Shown: positions 52,867-61,933 of the stretch, one piece after another
Layout: every line of letters begins with the position of its first letter
Numbering within the stretch: position 1 is the first letter of the stretch
From: Bermanella sp047621325
Lineage (GTDB): Bacteria > Pseudomonadota > Gammaproteobacteria > Pseudomonadales > Oceanobacteraceae
Direction of reading: 5' to 3'
Length of the DNA: 64,000 bases
Assembly (NCBI GenBank): GCA_047621325.1
Contig: JBLHLT010000009.1
Location: forward strand, 105,418 to 169,417
Translations under genes and position numbers: made by a program
Notes under the pieces: model-generated
What the model saw: the letters and a program-made list of their open reading frames with translations, nothing else
Database searches by the model: none
Told to the model about the DNA's origin: nothing

Positions 52867-52899
52867 ACGATAGCGAGTAAAGCTTGAGGTAATCTTTAG
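52867..52899 (-). promoter_or_regulatory. PmrA-like direct-repeat box before the last PAP2 gene
   Basis: Read on the plus strand the box is CTTGAG-gtaat-CTTTAG (52883-52899). On the minus strand it is followed after 10 bp by a -10-like TATCGT (52867-52872). The same box and spacing occur before the operon's first gene. Confidence 0.7.
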
Positions 52900-52913
52900 A
52901 TTTGAATTTATTT

Positions 52914-53834
52914 TTAAAAAGGTTTAGTCATTTTAAAAACGATGCCGTCTGGCATTAATTGGGGGATGACCATGCTATTGTTTTCAGATTGGCGCTGGCT
53001 ATTATTCAAAACGATTTTTCCAGCTGTATAGCCTATAGCGAGTCCAAGTGGGTAGTCCGAGGCCCAGTGAACGCCGTTCACAAGCATGCCAAATCCGAGT
53101 AGCCCCATTACGGTATACCCTGTAGGCCAGATATAGCGGTGATTAGGGTACATGCCTGCAATGACGGTTGTTGTTGCCATAACGGTAGCCAAGTGGCCAG
53201 ATGGCATCGCGTCATAATGAGGTACATTTGAATTATATTCATTGAAATCGGGAAAGGGTCGCCATGTACCACGATCTTTAGTTGCCACAAAAGGGGCTTC
53301 TCTGCCAAAACTGCGTTTAAGCAGTTGTACAGTTATACCGGTGATGAGCAGTGACTCCGCAATTAAGCTACTGGTGTGAACAGCTTTATTATCCTCAGCG
53401 ATTAAGCCGTAGCTTAGAAACCCAGCCATGATTGGAACTTGAACTAAGCCGTCACCTAAGTAATACATGCCGCTGATTGCATTGCTGGGACGATGAAAAG
53501 GAACGGGTGTTCCATTCACACTAAATAGAGTTGTTGTGTTGGTTTCTCGGCCGTTTTGATTGTCATTAAGTAAACCAATATGCCGCGAAAATTGCTGGCT
53601 TTTATCGATAATAACTTGATCATAATATATTAAGACCCCAGTTAAAGCGGCAAGATAAAACATAGTATTTCTATTTTTTTTATCAATGGCTTCGTGTCCT
53701 AACTGATAAAGATTGCTAGGGGCCCGTTTGAGCCATCCCCATGATTGTGTGTGATAATTATTTTCTTCATTGCAGAAGCATATACTTGAAAATATTAAAA
53801 AATTAAGAGTAAATAAAAATTTAAATTTACGCAT
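52914..53834 (-). CDS. PAP2-superfamily membrane protein
   Basis: 306 residues with a signal or first membrane segment and several further hydrophobic stretches. LLKRSFGREAPF is the first PAP2 motif (Lys and Arg conserved), AMPSGHLATV the second, and GVHWASDYPLG the third. It is probably a lipid phosphatase. It lies 1 bp after the DUF5916 gene on the same strand. Confidence 0.85.
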   Translation of the reverse strand: MRKFKFLFTLNFLIFSSICFCNEENNYHTQSWGWLKRAPSNLYQLGHEAIDKKNRNTMFYLAALTGVLIYYDQVIIDKSQQFSRHIGLLNDNQNGRETNTTTLFSVNGTPVPFHRPSNAISGMYYLGDGLVQVPIMAGFLSYGLIAEDNKAVHTSSLIAESLLITGITVQLLKRSFGREAPFVATKDRGTWRPFPDFNEYNSNVPHYDAMPSGHLATVMATTTVIAGMYPNHRYIWPTGYTVMGLLGFGMLVNGVHWASDYPLGLAIGYTAGKIVLNNSQRQSENNSMVIPQLMPDGIVFKMTKPF

Positions 53835-53835
53835 T

Positions 53836-55995
53836 TTATAGATTCATGGCTAGTTTTAAAAATATGGATTCGATATTGGGTGATTCAGTTATATTGGATA
53901 TAATTGAATGTCCATTGCTAGCAGCCGTTTCGGCTTCAATACCTCGGCTATACACGAGATATACGTCATAGATAGAGTTGGCGATATAATGATACCGTGC
54001 TTGTAGGCTAACTTCTGATGCATATAAATCTTCGCCTAGTGACACAGAATTAAATGAAGCGGTGTTTTCTTTATATAAAACTTTATCTATGGATTTAGCA
54101 TCGATTTCTTCACTGAATACAATGAAACGAAATTCATGCCTGTGTTTGTACGAATAGTCGAGGCGCAACTGAATAGACTGTTGTGCCAAATTATAGCGAT
54201 TAAATTCATTGTCTTGATCGTAATCTAGCCAGTTGTCCTCATTTTGTCGACTGTAGGTGGCACTGATATTGGTATTTTTCCATACTTGATAATCAGCATG
54301 TATTGAATATTCTAGAGATACATTGCCCCATAAATTCTCTGATCTCTCAATTTCAATATTAGTGTTTACACTCGAAGTGACTATAAATTTTGCAAAAATA
54401 TCAGTTGCGTAAGTTGGGTTTGTTTTTATTAAAAAATCATTATCAGCGGTTTCGTCGTCGACCCCACTAGTGAGAGTCTCGTGTTCAATCTCAAAGTTGT
54501 GAGTTTTAAATAGCTTGCCTTCAATTTTAATCGCGTATTGTGTGGGGAGTATTTCACCTGTTTGTAGGGTGCCATATTCAATTGAAGCTGAAGATTGGAC
54601 GTCAGTTAAATACTGCGCGTTGGGTGCATTTTCCCATTCATGATTGTATTCGTATTCAAACTGTTTTCTGTTTTTTCTATCTACAAAGCCAAAGTCGTTT
54701 ATGTCTAATTTGTCACTGTAATTAAAAAGATTAATTTCATGCTGGTTGTATTCATTGGTGTCATATTGTGTAGACAACCAGCCGTTAAATGAGCCATTAG
54801 ATTCTATCTTGTTTACTTTGTTATAAAAGATTACGCCATTAACAGAAAGATTTTCTGAATTTGATAAATTAAAGTGTGCACTGCTTGATTTGCTATTGTT
54901 TCTTGAATCTAAGTTTTTAGATTGAATTTGGCTTAGAGTAAGAAGATTGTTTTCTTGATTTAACGTTGCATTTAAAAATAGGTATTCTTTACCGTTTGTA
55001 TTGTTTTCTTTTGCATGAAAAAGACTGATATCAAATAAATCAAATTTAGCATTGTAGTTTGCGGCATACTCTATATCAGAAGATTCACCTATTCTTGGGG
55101 TGTGAAATAATATTAAATTTTCAGGACCTGAATCGTTAATATAATCATCAGTAGACATAAAAAATGGTCTGTTCTCAGAAAAAAATGTTTCTATTGATGA
55201 GTAATTTAGTACAACCTCTTTTGCTTCTACTTGTGCAAAATCGGGTTTATAGGTAAAAGCGAAATCATGAATCCCTGTAACCCCTAAAAATACATCGAAT
55301 CCGTTATTTATCGTGTGAGTGTCATTTTTAAAGTTTGATTCAACGTTAATGAATGGGCTTATGTGAGAGTAATAGATAGGAATTTGTTTGTTTATAGGGA
55401 CAGTGGTTAATTTTGAGAGAAAATTAACCGATGTTTTTTTTATTGGAGGTGATGCTATTAACTGTTTTTCATTTTCATTATACTGTGATATATAAATCGA
55501 AATTGAATCTGAAATAGAGAGTGCACTTTGCCATGGAATAGTGATGTTTACGCGCCAGACCTCGTCAGTTTGAATGACGTTTGCTTGCCAGTGAACATTC
55601 CAATCTGTAATTATATCTCCGTTTGAGAGAAGGATTGAATCCTGTTTGCTACCATTTTTTCCTACTTTAAAAGAAAGTGCTTTATCGTCTTCTTTGCTAA
55701 ATTTTAATATTATTTCATTGTAGTTTCCTTTAATTTCATCATCAATTAAAGAAGTTTTATCGAGTGTTTTTTTATTTATTATTGTATTTACTATTAAAAC
55801 ATTAATGCCTTTATTGTCAGATCCGATACTGGCAGTCATAAGTTTACTTGCGTCTTTTAATGTATAAGGTTCAATGACCTTGAAGTTATGTACGCTCGCG
55901 CCCCAAGAGCTATAAGTTATATTTATTAACAATATAAGGAGTAATAATGTTACCTGACGGCTGATCTTATGGCGATTTGTGCTGTTCGGAGGCAT
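53836..55995 (-). CDS. DUF5916-type protein with CBM9-like N-terminal domain
   Basis: 719 residues. A signal peptide ends near YSSWGAS. An N-terminal beta-sandwich (about 30-190) with IPWQSAL resembles a CBM9-like domain. The rest is a predicted outer membrane barrel; FFSENRPFFMS matches the DUF5916 signature F(Q/E)EKRPFF. The family's function is unknown to me. It overlaps the sensor kinase stop by 29 bp and sits between the kinase and the two PAP2 phosphatases. Confidence 0.75.
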   Translation of the reverse strand: MPPNSTNRHKISRQVTLLLLILLINITYSSWGASVHNFKVIEPYTLKDASKLMTASIGSDNKGINVLIVNTIINKKTLDKTSLIDDEIKGNYNEIILKFSKEDDKALSFKVGKNGSKQDSILLSNGDIITDWNVHWQANVIQTDEVWRVNITIPWQSALSISDSISIYISQYNENEKQLIASPPIKKTSVNFLSKLTTVPINKQIPIYYSHISPFINVESNFKNDTHTINNGFDVFLGVTGIHDFAFTYKPDFAQVEAKEVVLNYSSIETFFSENRPFFMSTDDYINDSGPENLILFHTPRIGESSDIEYAANYNAKFDLFDISLFHAKENNTNGKEYLFLNATLNQENNLLTLSQIQSKNLDSRNNSKSSSAHFNLSNSENLSVNGVIFYNKVNKIESNGSFNGWLSTQYDTNEYNQHEINLFNYSDKLDINDFGFVDRKNRKQFEYEYNHEWENAPNAQYLTDVQSSASIEYGTLQTGEILPTQYAIKIEGKLFKTHNFEIEHETLTSGVDDETADNDFLIKTNPTYATDIFAKFIVTSSVNTNIEIERSENLWGNVSLEYSIHADYQVWKNTNISATYSRQNEDNWLDYDQDNEFNRYNLAQQSIQLRLDYSYKHRHEFRFIVFSEEIDAKSIDKVLYKENTASFNSVSLGEDLYASEVSLQARYHYIANSIYDVYLVYSRGIEAETAASNGHSIISNITESPNIESIFLKLAMNL

Positions 55996-57463
55996 TTATT
56001 AACCTGATTTCCGAGACGATTACTCTGAAGTAGTCATGCTCAATATTGGCCGTTATTTTGAAGTTGTGTTTTTTACAAATAGCTTTAACTAAGGCTAGAC
56101 CAATACCGGTTCTTTCTCCACTTCTTGAGCTGTCAGCACACCAGAATGGATCAAATACATGCTTTATGTTCTTCGTATCAAAATTATGTATCTTGTTTGA
56201 GAAAAACAGTGTCAGGTAGCCATCATGGTTAGTGCTGGAGTGAATATAAAATATGGATTTATTACTGCCATGATAAACCCCATTTGAGATTATATTGTTT
56301 AACAGTATGTTCCACTGAGATAGGTTGGCGGTGATCAGGCTATCACTATTAATATCATATTTTATGTTGATATCTTTTTCAGACAATAATTTATTGAAGT
56401 TTAAAACCGATTTTTTAATCGAGCCAATAACATTGATGCTACTCATTGTTATGTCACTATGGTCGCTTTCAAATCTAGCAAGTAATAAAAGATCTTTTAC
56501 TAATGACTCCATTTTTTGGCATATATCAAGAATATGTTGAGGGTAATGCTCTGTGATTGATTTACTTTTTGGCCATTTTAATACGATTTCAGTTAAACTT
56601 TTAATTTCGGTAATGGGCGTTTTTAACTCATGCGAGACGTCAGATGAAAAGCGTTTTTCACGAATAAAACTGCCCTCTAGTCGCTCTAGTAATACATTGC
56701 ATTCTAGAATTAGATCTTTTACTTCTCTGGGTGGGTTGTCAATTCTTATTCTGGATGATAAATGGTTTACATCTATAGACTCGAATTGATGGCTAATATC
56801 ATTTATAACTGATAATCCTTTTTTTACTGAGAATTTTGTTACAAGATAAAATAATAGAAGGACTAGTATTACGGTAATAATGATTGTTAATCGAATATAA
56901 AAAATAACATTGTTTATGCTTTCAGTTTCAGCGGTTATGCTTAAATACACAGGGTCTTGCTTGGCTAAGGCTTCGGGCGTTCTATCTTCATCCTCTGGTA
57001 TTTGAGGCATGAAGTACACTTGTAGAATACGGCCTGATCTACCATCAGGTAGAGTCAAATTGAAGAATATTGGCTTAGTTGTTTCTTTTAGAGGTAAGCT
57101 ATTAATGCCAAGAGAATCTGATTTTTCTAGTATTACCAGTGGTTTTTTATCGACCCATATTTGAAAATATTCTTGGTTTTTACCGCCACTAAACTCAGGC
57201 ATGAATTCATCAGCAAAATCAAAATCTATTTCATCATCAAGCTGTTTTGTTAGTGTTATTAGAGTATTTGACTTATCAATCATAGCGTTATCAAAAACAC
57301 TTTTAAGCCATTTTTCGGTTACCCTATCGGCAACAAAAAATACACTGGATACGATTATTAGTACCCCTGCAAGTATTGATAGTGTGATATTTTTTTCGAT
57401 CGATTCTTCAGTATTATTTAAGGAATCGAATAGCCAAAATTTCTTTTTGTGCTTATTAAACAT
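55967..57463 (-). CDS. Two-component sensor histidine kinase
   Basis: 498 residues. TM1 is about 27-46, the periplasmic domain about 47-190, TM2 about 193-215, then a HAMP-like segment. The H box is SSDVSHELKTPITEI with the phospho-accepting His near residue 282; the N box is NNIISNGVYHG and the G box ERTGIGLALVKAI. The acidic periplasmic loop includes DFDFADEFMPE and IPEDEDRTPE, reminiscent of cation- or cationic-peptide-sensing kinases. It overlaps the response regulator gene by 46 bp. Confidence 0.92.
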   Translation of the reverse strand: MFNKHKKKFWLFDSLNNTEESIEKNITLSILAGVLIIVSSVFFVADRVTEKWLKSVFDNAMIDKSNTLITLTKQLDDEIDFDFADEFMPEFSGGKNQEYFQIWVDKKPLVILEKSDSLGINSLPLKETTKPIFFNLTLPDGRSGRILQVYFMPQIPEDEDRTPEALAKQDPVYLSITAETESINNVIFYIRLTIIITVILVLLLFYLVTKFSVKKGLSVINDISHQFESIDVNHLSSRIRIDNPPREVKDLILECNVLLERLEGSFIREKRFSSDVSHELKTPITEIKSLTEIVLKWPKSKSITEHYPQHILDICQKMESLVKDLLLLARFESDHSDITMSSINVIGSIKKSVLNFNKLLSEKDINIKYDINSDSLITANLSQWNILLNNIISNGVYHGSNKSIFYIHSSTNHDGYLTLFFSNKIHNFDTKNIKHVFDPFWCADSSRSGERTGIGLALVKAICKKHNFKITANIEHDYFRVIVSEIRLINASEQHKSP

Positions 57464-58083
57464 TCCATTCCTGCTTGTTTAAGTTTTTTACGTATGGTTG
57501 ATATATAAGTTTCAATCGTATTTTTTGAAATGCTAATTGCTGAATCATAAATAGCGGATTCTATCTGACTAAATGAGACAATCCTGCCTCGATTTAATAT
57601 TAAATACTCTAATATCAAGTATTCATTCGGTGTGAGGGCTACATTATTGTTTAATACGCTGACGTGCTTACAGTCTAAATCTATCGTGAAATCATCAATG
57701 ACTATGATAGACGACTTTATTTTGTGGTTTCTACGAATCAATGCTGAAATTCGCGCCTCTAGTTCATCAAAACTAAACGGTTTTGCAAGGTAATCATCTG
57801 CGCCAAGTTTTAACCCCATAATTTTATCGCTGACGTCTTCTTTTGCGGATAAAATAATTACAGGGCATTTTTTATTATGTTTTTTGATGTACCTAAGTAC
57901 GCCGTATCCGTCTACAATCGGCATCATTAAATCAAGTATAACGACTTCATAGTCGCAACTATCGATACAAGAAATTGCCTGCTGGCCATCTTCTGCATCA
58001 TCTACTGTATAGCCTAAATGAGTTAATCCTTTCTTTAATGTGTCGCGTAGTCTATGAGAGTCTTCTGCGATGAGTATTTTCAA
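57418..58083 (-). CDS. OmpR/PhoB-family response regulator, PmrA/QseB-like
   Basis: 221 residues. Receiver domain with acidic pair EDS, VVILDLMMP (phospho-accepting Asp near residue 51) and the Lys in DYLAKPFSFDEL. The winged helix covers about 130-221 (LTPNEYLILEYLILNRGRIVS region, TYISTIRKKL, GFGYSIP-like FGYSIP). The direct-repeat boxes before the operon's first and last genes fit an OmpR-family dimer site. It is 4 bp after the LTA-synthase-type gene. Confidence 0.93.
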   Translation of the reverse strand: MKILIAEDSHRLRDTLKKGLTHLGYTVDDAEDGQQAISCIDSCDYEVVILDLMMPIVDGYGVLRYIKKHNKKCPVIILSAKEDVSDKIMGLKLGADDYLAKPFSFDELEARISALIRRNHKIKSSIIVIDDFTIDLDCKHVSVLNNNVALTPNEYLILEYLILNRGRIVSFSQIESAIYDSAISISKNTIETYISTIRKKLKQAGMECLISTKRNFGYSIP

Positions 58084-58087
58084 GGTA

Positions 58088-59959
58088 TTACCTATATAAC
58101 CGATTGTAATACATATAGTCGGGCCATAATGCGTGAGCCAGTGCTTTGTCAGCGAGTTCTGATATTAGCGTAGTCTCTATGAGTGTCCCATTCGACCTAT
58201 TGAATTGATTTATTTTCTTACCAGGTTGCATTATGACAATGTCATTGCCCTCCATGTAGGCTTGATTATCACCATATTGCATGATGGCTCTCCCTGGTGT
58301 TGTCTGTTTTTGTGTAAGATCTCGGCCTATCATAGGGGTTGATACATTTATACCTAATAGAGATAACAACGTAGGGGCTAAGTCTATTTGGCTGATGATA
58401 CGAGTATCAATTTTAGGTTTTATATTTGCACCTAATATCATGGCTGGAATATGAAAACGATCAATAGGAACGAGCTGGGAGCCATGTACGCGCGAGTCAT
58501 GATCAGCCACGATTAAGAATAGGGTGTTTTTCCAATAGTTTGACTGTTTGGCTTTTTTTAAATATTCACCTAAAGCATAGTCTGCATATTTTACGGCGTT
58601 TTCACGGGTTTGTTTTTCTTGAGTATAGGGCTCAATTTTACCTTCAGGGTATTGCCATGGTGAATGATTAGATGAAGAAAAAACGACTGAGAAAAAGGGT
58701 TTGTCATGTACTTGGTTAAATTGGTTGTGGGCTTTATCAAATAAGTCTTCGTCGCTTACCCCCCAGTTTCCAGTAAACTTTGGGTTAGGATAATCGTTTT
58801 GATCTATCGCATAGTCAAAGCCATTGTTTAAGAAAAACCCTTTCATATTATCAAAATGACTTTCTCCGCCATAAATAAATGATGATGAATAGCCTTGAGT
58901 TTTCAATAATTTGGCAAGTGTAAAGAAATCTTGTTGAGATTTCGGTCGTTTCAAAACCGATTTGGCGGGCGATGGAGGGAAGCCTGTAATAATTGCTTCG
59001 AGTCCTCTGGCGGATCGTGTACCCGTTGCATAGGCATTTTCAAACCACCATGACTCTTGCTTTAACTTGTCGATATTAGGTGCTAAATCCATTCCACCCA
59101 GTTCTTTAACAAATTGAGCACCGAAACTTTCTTGGATGATGATGACTAAATTATAATTATTTTTATCGGTGATAATACGTTTAGAGTTATTTTTATTTTC
59201 CTGTACGAGTGTTTTTATTTTTGCTAACGCCATGTCTGGGTATAGTTCAGATGTACTTCTTTCGTTAATACTCCTGTAAAAAGAATAAAGCATATTATAA
59301 CCGCTACTTAAGGGTAGCGTATTAAGTAATGGGTCAGAACTAAATGCAACCGAACTAGGATTGGCGGACCTGTTTTGGAAGCCAGATCTTGCTCCTATTG
59401 TTATTAATACAACGAATGATGCTGAGATTAATATACTAAGCAGGATATTAGATGCTACATGTTTGTTGTTACCCGAACGGAATAATTTCCAGCCAATATA
59501 TAGAGCCCCAATAATAGCGATACCGCCAGCGATAACGGATCCAATATAACCCTCTACTAACATACCTATGACCTCTTTGGGGGATGCAAGATATTCGGTA
59601 AATAATCTGTTAGGCCTAAGGTCGTATTCTTGAATAAACTGGGGCGTAGCAACCTCCATAAAAACCAAAAAGGTAAAAGTTAAGGTTAACCAGATGGAGG
59701 ATATTATCGTTGTGATTTTATCGATTGGTGCATAATCATATTTAATAACAAGAAAAGGAATTGGCGAGACTAGTAAGCAGGTAAAAACAACATCCATTCG
59801 TATGCCAGACATAAATATGTGATTTATATCTTCAGCGCCTATGCGCTCACCTAGCCAGATAACAATAAGTAGACGTGAAAAGGTTAAGATAAATAAACAA
59901 GCCAGCATGAAAACCATAGTTGGCTTATAGGCGGTTAAAATGGATTTTAGAGCACTCAT
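58088..59959 (-). CDS. LTA-synthase/phosphoglycerol-transferase-type membrane sulfatase-fold enzyme
   Basis: 623 residues. Five membrane segments in the first 190 residues are followed by a periplasmic sulfatase-fold domain (about 265-600). VIIIQESFGA holds the first metal ligand (Glu), AYATGTRSARG the nucleophile Thr, YGGESHFDNM and VADHDSRVHG the later ligands. The layout matches LtaS and OpgB-type phosphoglycerol transferases and is related to the phosphoethanolamine transferase fold. It heads the envelope operon; the group transferred (phosphoglycerol or other) is not visible in sequence. Confidence 0.88.
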   Translation of the reverse strand: MSALKSILTAYKPTMVFMLACLFILTFSRLLIVIWLGERIGAEDINHIFMSGIRMDVVFTCLLVSPIPFLVIKYDYAPIDKITTIISSIWLTLTFTFLVFMEVATPQFIQEYDLRPNRLFTEYLASPKEVIGMLVEGYIGSVIAGGIAIIGALYIGWKLFRSGNNKHVASNILLSILISASFVVLITIGARSGFQNRSANPSSVAFSSDPLLNTLPLSSGYNMLYSFYRSINERSTSELYPDMALAKIKTLVQENKNNSKRIITDKNNYNLVIIIQESFGAQFVKELGGMDLAPNIDKLKQESWWFENAYATGTRSARGLEAIITGFPPSPAKSVLKRPKSQQDFFTLAKLLKTQGYSSSFIYGGESHFDNMKGFFLNNGFDYAIDQNDYPNPKFTGNWGVSDEDLFDKAHNQFNQVHDKPFFSVVFSSSNHSPWQYPEGKIEPYTQEKQTRENAVKYADYALGEYLKKAKQSNYWKNTLFLIVADHDSRVHGSQLVPIDRFHIPAMILGANIKPKIDTRIISQIDLAPTLLSLLGINVSTPMIGRDLTQKQTTPGRAIMQYGDNQAYMEGNDIVIMQPGKKINQFNRSNGTLIETTLISELADKALAHALWPDYMYYNRLYR

Positions 59960-59984
59960 GGAAACCTCTTCTAATTCATATTGG

Positions 59985-60017
59985 ATAATATGAAACTAAA
60001 CTTGAGGTTTCCTTTAG
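59985..60017 (-). promoter_or_regulatory. PmrA-like box and promoter of the envelope operon
   Basis: The box reads CTTGAG-gtttc-CTTTAG on the plus strand (60001-60017). On the minus strand TATTAT (59985-59990) follows after exactly 10 bp. The layout of the direct repeats matches the YTTAAK-N5-YTTAAK form of PmrA boxes. A palindrome TTCATATT-GGAT-AATATGAA (59975-59994) overlaps the -10. Confidence 0.75.
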
Positions 60018-60315
60018 ATTTTATTTTTATATTGTTGATTAAGTTAATCGAGTAAACATCTGTGATGCTAGCCTTATTAAAATAGAGGCTGTAGATAAAT
60101 CTGTTACAATCTCTCAAGAAACGATAAATAGCTAATTTGATCAAGTAATTTCGATTTTATAGGCAGGGTTGTGGTTAATAATTGTATGGCAGATCTTGCT
60201 TTCATTATTTTTTATTGGAATATTTCTTCGTCGAGATAAATAATAAGCATTTAACAAAAGCTTCTGATGATACACTCAAGAAAACGACGCTTACTTTTAA
60301 GCCACGGAAGGTCTT
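60018..60315. other. AT-rich intergenic region with an IS-end relic
   Basis: No gene is supported. It contains GAGGCTGTAGATAAA at 60085-60099, which matches the left end of the IS256-like element at 63876. The rest holds no feature I can support. Confidence 0.5.
60085..60108. mobile_element. Solo IS256-like terminal sequence (relic)
   Basis: GAGGCTGTAGATAAATCTGTTAC shares its first 15 bases and most of the next eight with the IS left end at 63876. No transposase sequence follows, so this may be a deletion remnant or a former insertion site. Confidence 0.5.
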
Positions 60316-60638
60316 ATGAAAAAATTGGATTACCACTGCTAACGCTGATGTTGCTCACTGGATACACAATTTATTCAATGTTGCAGGCCTAACAATCACT
60401 TATTCAGTTTGGCATCCAGATGATGTCCGGCGTGGACACAGCGCAAGTCGTAATCGACCTTTATATTTTGGCTGTATTGTCTTGTATTTGGATGCATTAT
60501 GACAATAAATATCGCAGCAAGTCATTTGTATCTGTGGCACCATACCTCTTAATTACGGCCATTTTTGTTACCGTAGGTCCGCTGCTTTACCTTGTAGTTA
60601 TAGGTTTTTCAAAGCAGTTTTCTGAAAGTGAAAAATAA
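60316..60638 (+). pseudogene. DUF2834-like membrane protein gene with frameshift and nonsense change
   Basis: An ATG at 60316 after GGAAGG opens a frame that stops after 8 codons. Adding one A to the run of six after the ATG restores a frame reading MKKIGLPLLTLMLLTGYTIY and then SMLQA followed by TAA where Gln-Ala-Glu-Gln-like sequence would be expected (a G to T change, GAA to TAA, would restore it). The frame then continues QSLIQFGIQMMSGVD to the end. The intact 72-codon part from 60420 has DLYILAVLSCIWMHYDNK, typical of DUF2834-like proteins. Two lesions argue for a pseudogene, or for assembly error. Confidence 0.65.
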
Positions 60639-60706
60639 CAAATTATTTTATCGATTGCTTCACTTTTTACTGTTGCCTATACTCCTAAATTTACATCGAG
60701 AATGTT

Positions 60707-61096
60707 ATGATCAATGGAAGTTGTCTTTGTGGTTCGGTGAAATATGAAATATCTGGCTCAGTAGGAGAGATTGTTCATTGCCACTGTAATACATGTAAAA
60801 AAGCGCATGGGGCTGCATTTTCAAGTGTCTCAGCCGTTCAAGATTGTGATTTCAATTTGCTAAGCACATATCATTTGAAGTCTTATGAGTCATCAACGGG
60901 TAAACATAGATATTTTTGTTCAAACTGTGGTTCACAAATCTACGCCAAAAGAGATAAGACATCTCATGTTATTCTTAGGCTTGGATCACTCGATAGCGAT
61001 ATCTACTCTCAAGAAAAAGAGCATATATGGGTGTCACAAAAATCAAATTGGTATTCTATTAACTCAGAATTACCAGAACGAGAAGAATTTGAGTAA
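60707..61096 (+). CDS. GFA-family (glutathione-dependent formaldehyde-activating-like) zinc protein
   Basis: 129 residues. Cys ligands lie in GSCLCGSVKY, CHCNTCKKAHG and YFCSNCGSQ, the Mss4-like zinc fold of GFA proteins. Family members bind or react with glutathione adducts, but most are uncharacterised. It is a single gene within the AT-rich right arm. Confidence 0.9.
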   Translation: MINGSCLCGSVKYEISGSVGEIVHCHCNTCKKAHGAAFSSVSAVQDCDFNLLSTYHLKSYESSTGKHRYFCSNCGSQIYAKRDKTSHVILRLGSLDSDIYSQEKEHIWVSQKSNWYSINSELPEREEFE

Positions 61097-61176
61097 TCGC
61101 TTTACAATTGGCAGAGATTCCTATTTTCGGCAACTTCGCCAGTCGCTATGACAGTCGTCTTTATTAAGGTACGGAA

Positions 61177-61662
61177 ATGGATTTCAAAATAGAAACAACA
61201 AATGGTTTCGATTTCTCTGATTCTGAATTATCAGAATTACTAAAAGAAGTTTATGTCAGTGAAGGTTATACAGACGTTGAACATGCAGAGGTAATATTTG
61301 ATGCTGCGGCTATTCGCTCAAGAGGTAACATTATTACTGCTTCTAGTGTTGCAACTCAGCGCTTGGCAGGGCTGGTTATAATGGTTTTACCCTCGTCTGA
61401 TGTTAGAAAATTAGCAAAAGAAGATGAGGTAGAAGTCCACCTTCTTGCTGTTAAGAAAGAATTTAGAAATAATAATTTAGGGAATCAATTGATTAGCGAG
61501 CTTATTCTTCAAGCTCAAATTGAAGGGTATAAGAAAATAATTCTTTGGACTCAAGATTCGATGGTTGCGGCTCAACATTTGTATTCGAAACTAGGCTTTA
61601 TTCATGAATCAAATTTTAACGCTAACGGACGTGACTTCTATCTTTATACCCGTTCATTATAA
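61177..61662 (+). CDS. GNAT-family N-acetyltransferase
   Basis: 161 residues. The GNAT core shows VEVHLLAVKKEFRNNNLGNQLISEL, cited in part as KEFRNNNLGNQL (the acetyl-CoA loop), and AAQHLYSKLGFIHES near the C-terminus. The acceptor substrate is unknown. It stands alone, followed by structured noncoding DNA. Confidence 0.88.
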   Translation: MDFKIETTNGFDFSDSELSELLKEVYVSEGYTDVEHAEVIFDAAAIRSRGNIITASSVATQRLAGLVIMVLPSSDVRKLAKEDEVEVHLLAVKKEFRNNNLGNQLISELILQAQIEGYKKIILWTQDSMVAAQHLYSKLGFIHESNFNANGRDFYLYTRSL

Positions 61663-61755
61663 GCCCAACCTACTAGGGGGTAGCTTGCTTCAATGCAAGT
61701 GTTGGGTTGATTAACCAAAATCACATTCGGTACTATCCCATATAAATGGGATAGT
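61663..61755. other. Hairpin-rich region after the GNAT gene
   Basis: GCCCAAC (61663) and GTTGGGT (61701) enclose CTTGC/GCAAG. ACTATCCCAT-ATAA-ATGGGATAGT (61732-61755) is a perfect 10-bp stem. No T-run follows the latter. Role unknown. Confidence 0.45.
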
Positions 61756-61933
61756 CTATTCCCTATGGCATAAATGCCTCTACAGCCCTTGTATCTACTG
61801 ACTCTAAGAGTTATCGGTCTAGCCCTGCCATCAACCCATAACAAATAAGAGTTGCTAAGTTCCCTTTAAATTAATAGATTGTGCACAACTTAATTGTAAG
61901 TGATATTAATTTATAGTGATCAGGAGAGAAAGT

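Noticed and set aside
59960..60012. GGAAACCTC/GAGGTTTCC hairpin hiding the ribosome site of the LTA-synthase-type gene
   Set aside because: The predicted promoter (TATTAT at 59985-59990) would start the RNA after the distal arm, so the hairpin would not form in the main transcript; it would matter only with an upstream promoter.
61663..61707. Integron attC-like pair GCCCAAC ... GTTGGGT after the GNAT gene
   Set aside because: The ends match RYYYAAC/GTTRRRY, but the span is only about 45 bp and the inner arms are not complementary as an L''/L' pair would be. No integrase or second attC site is visible.
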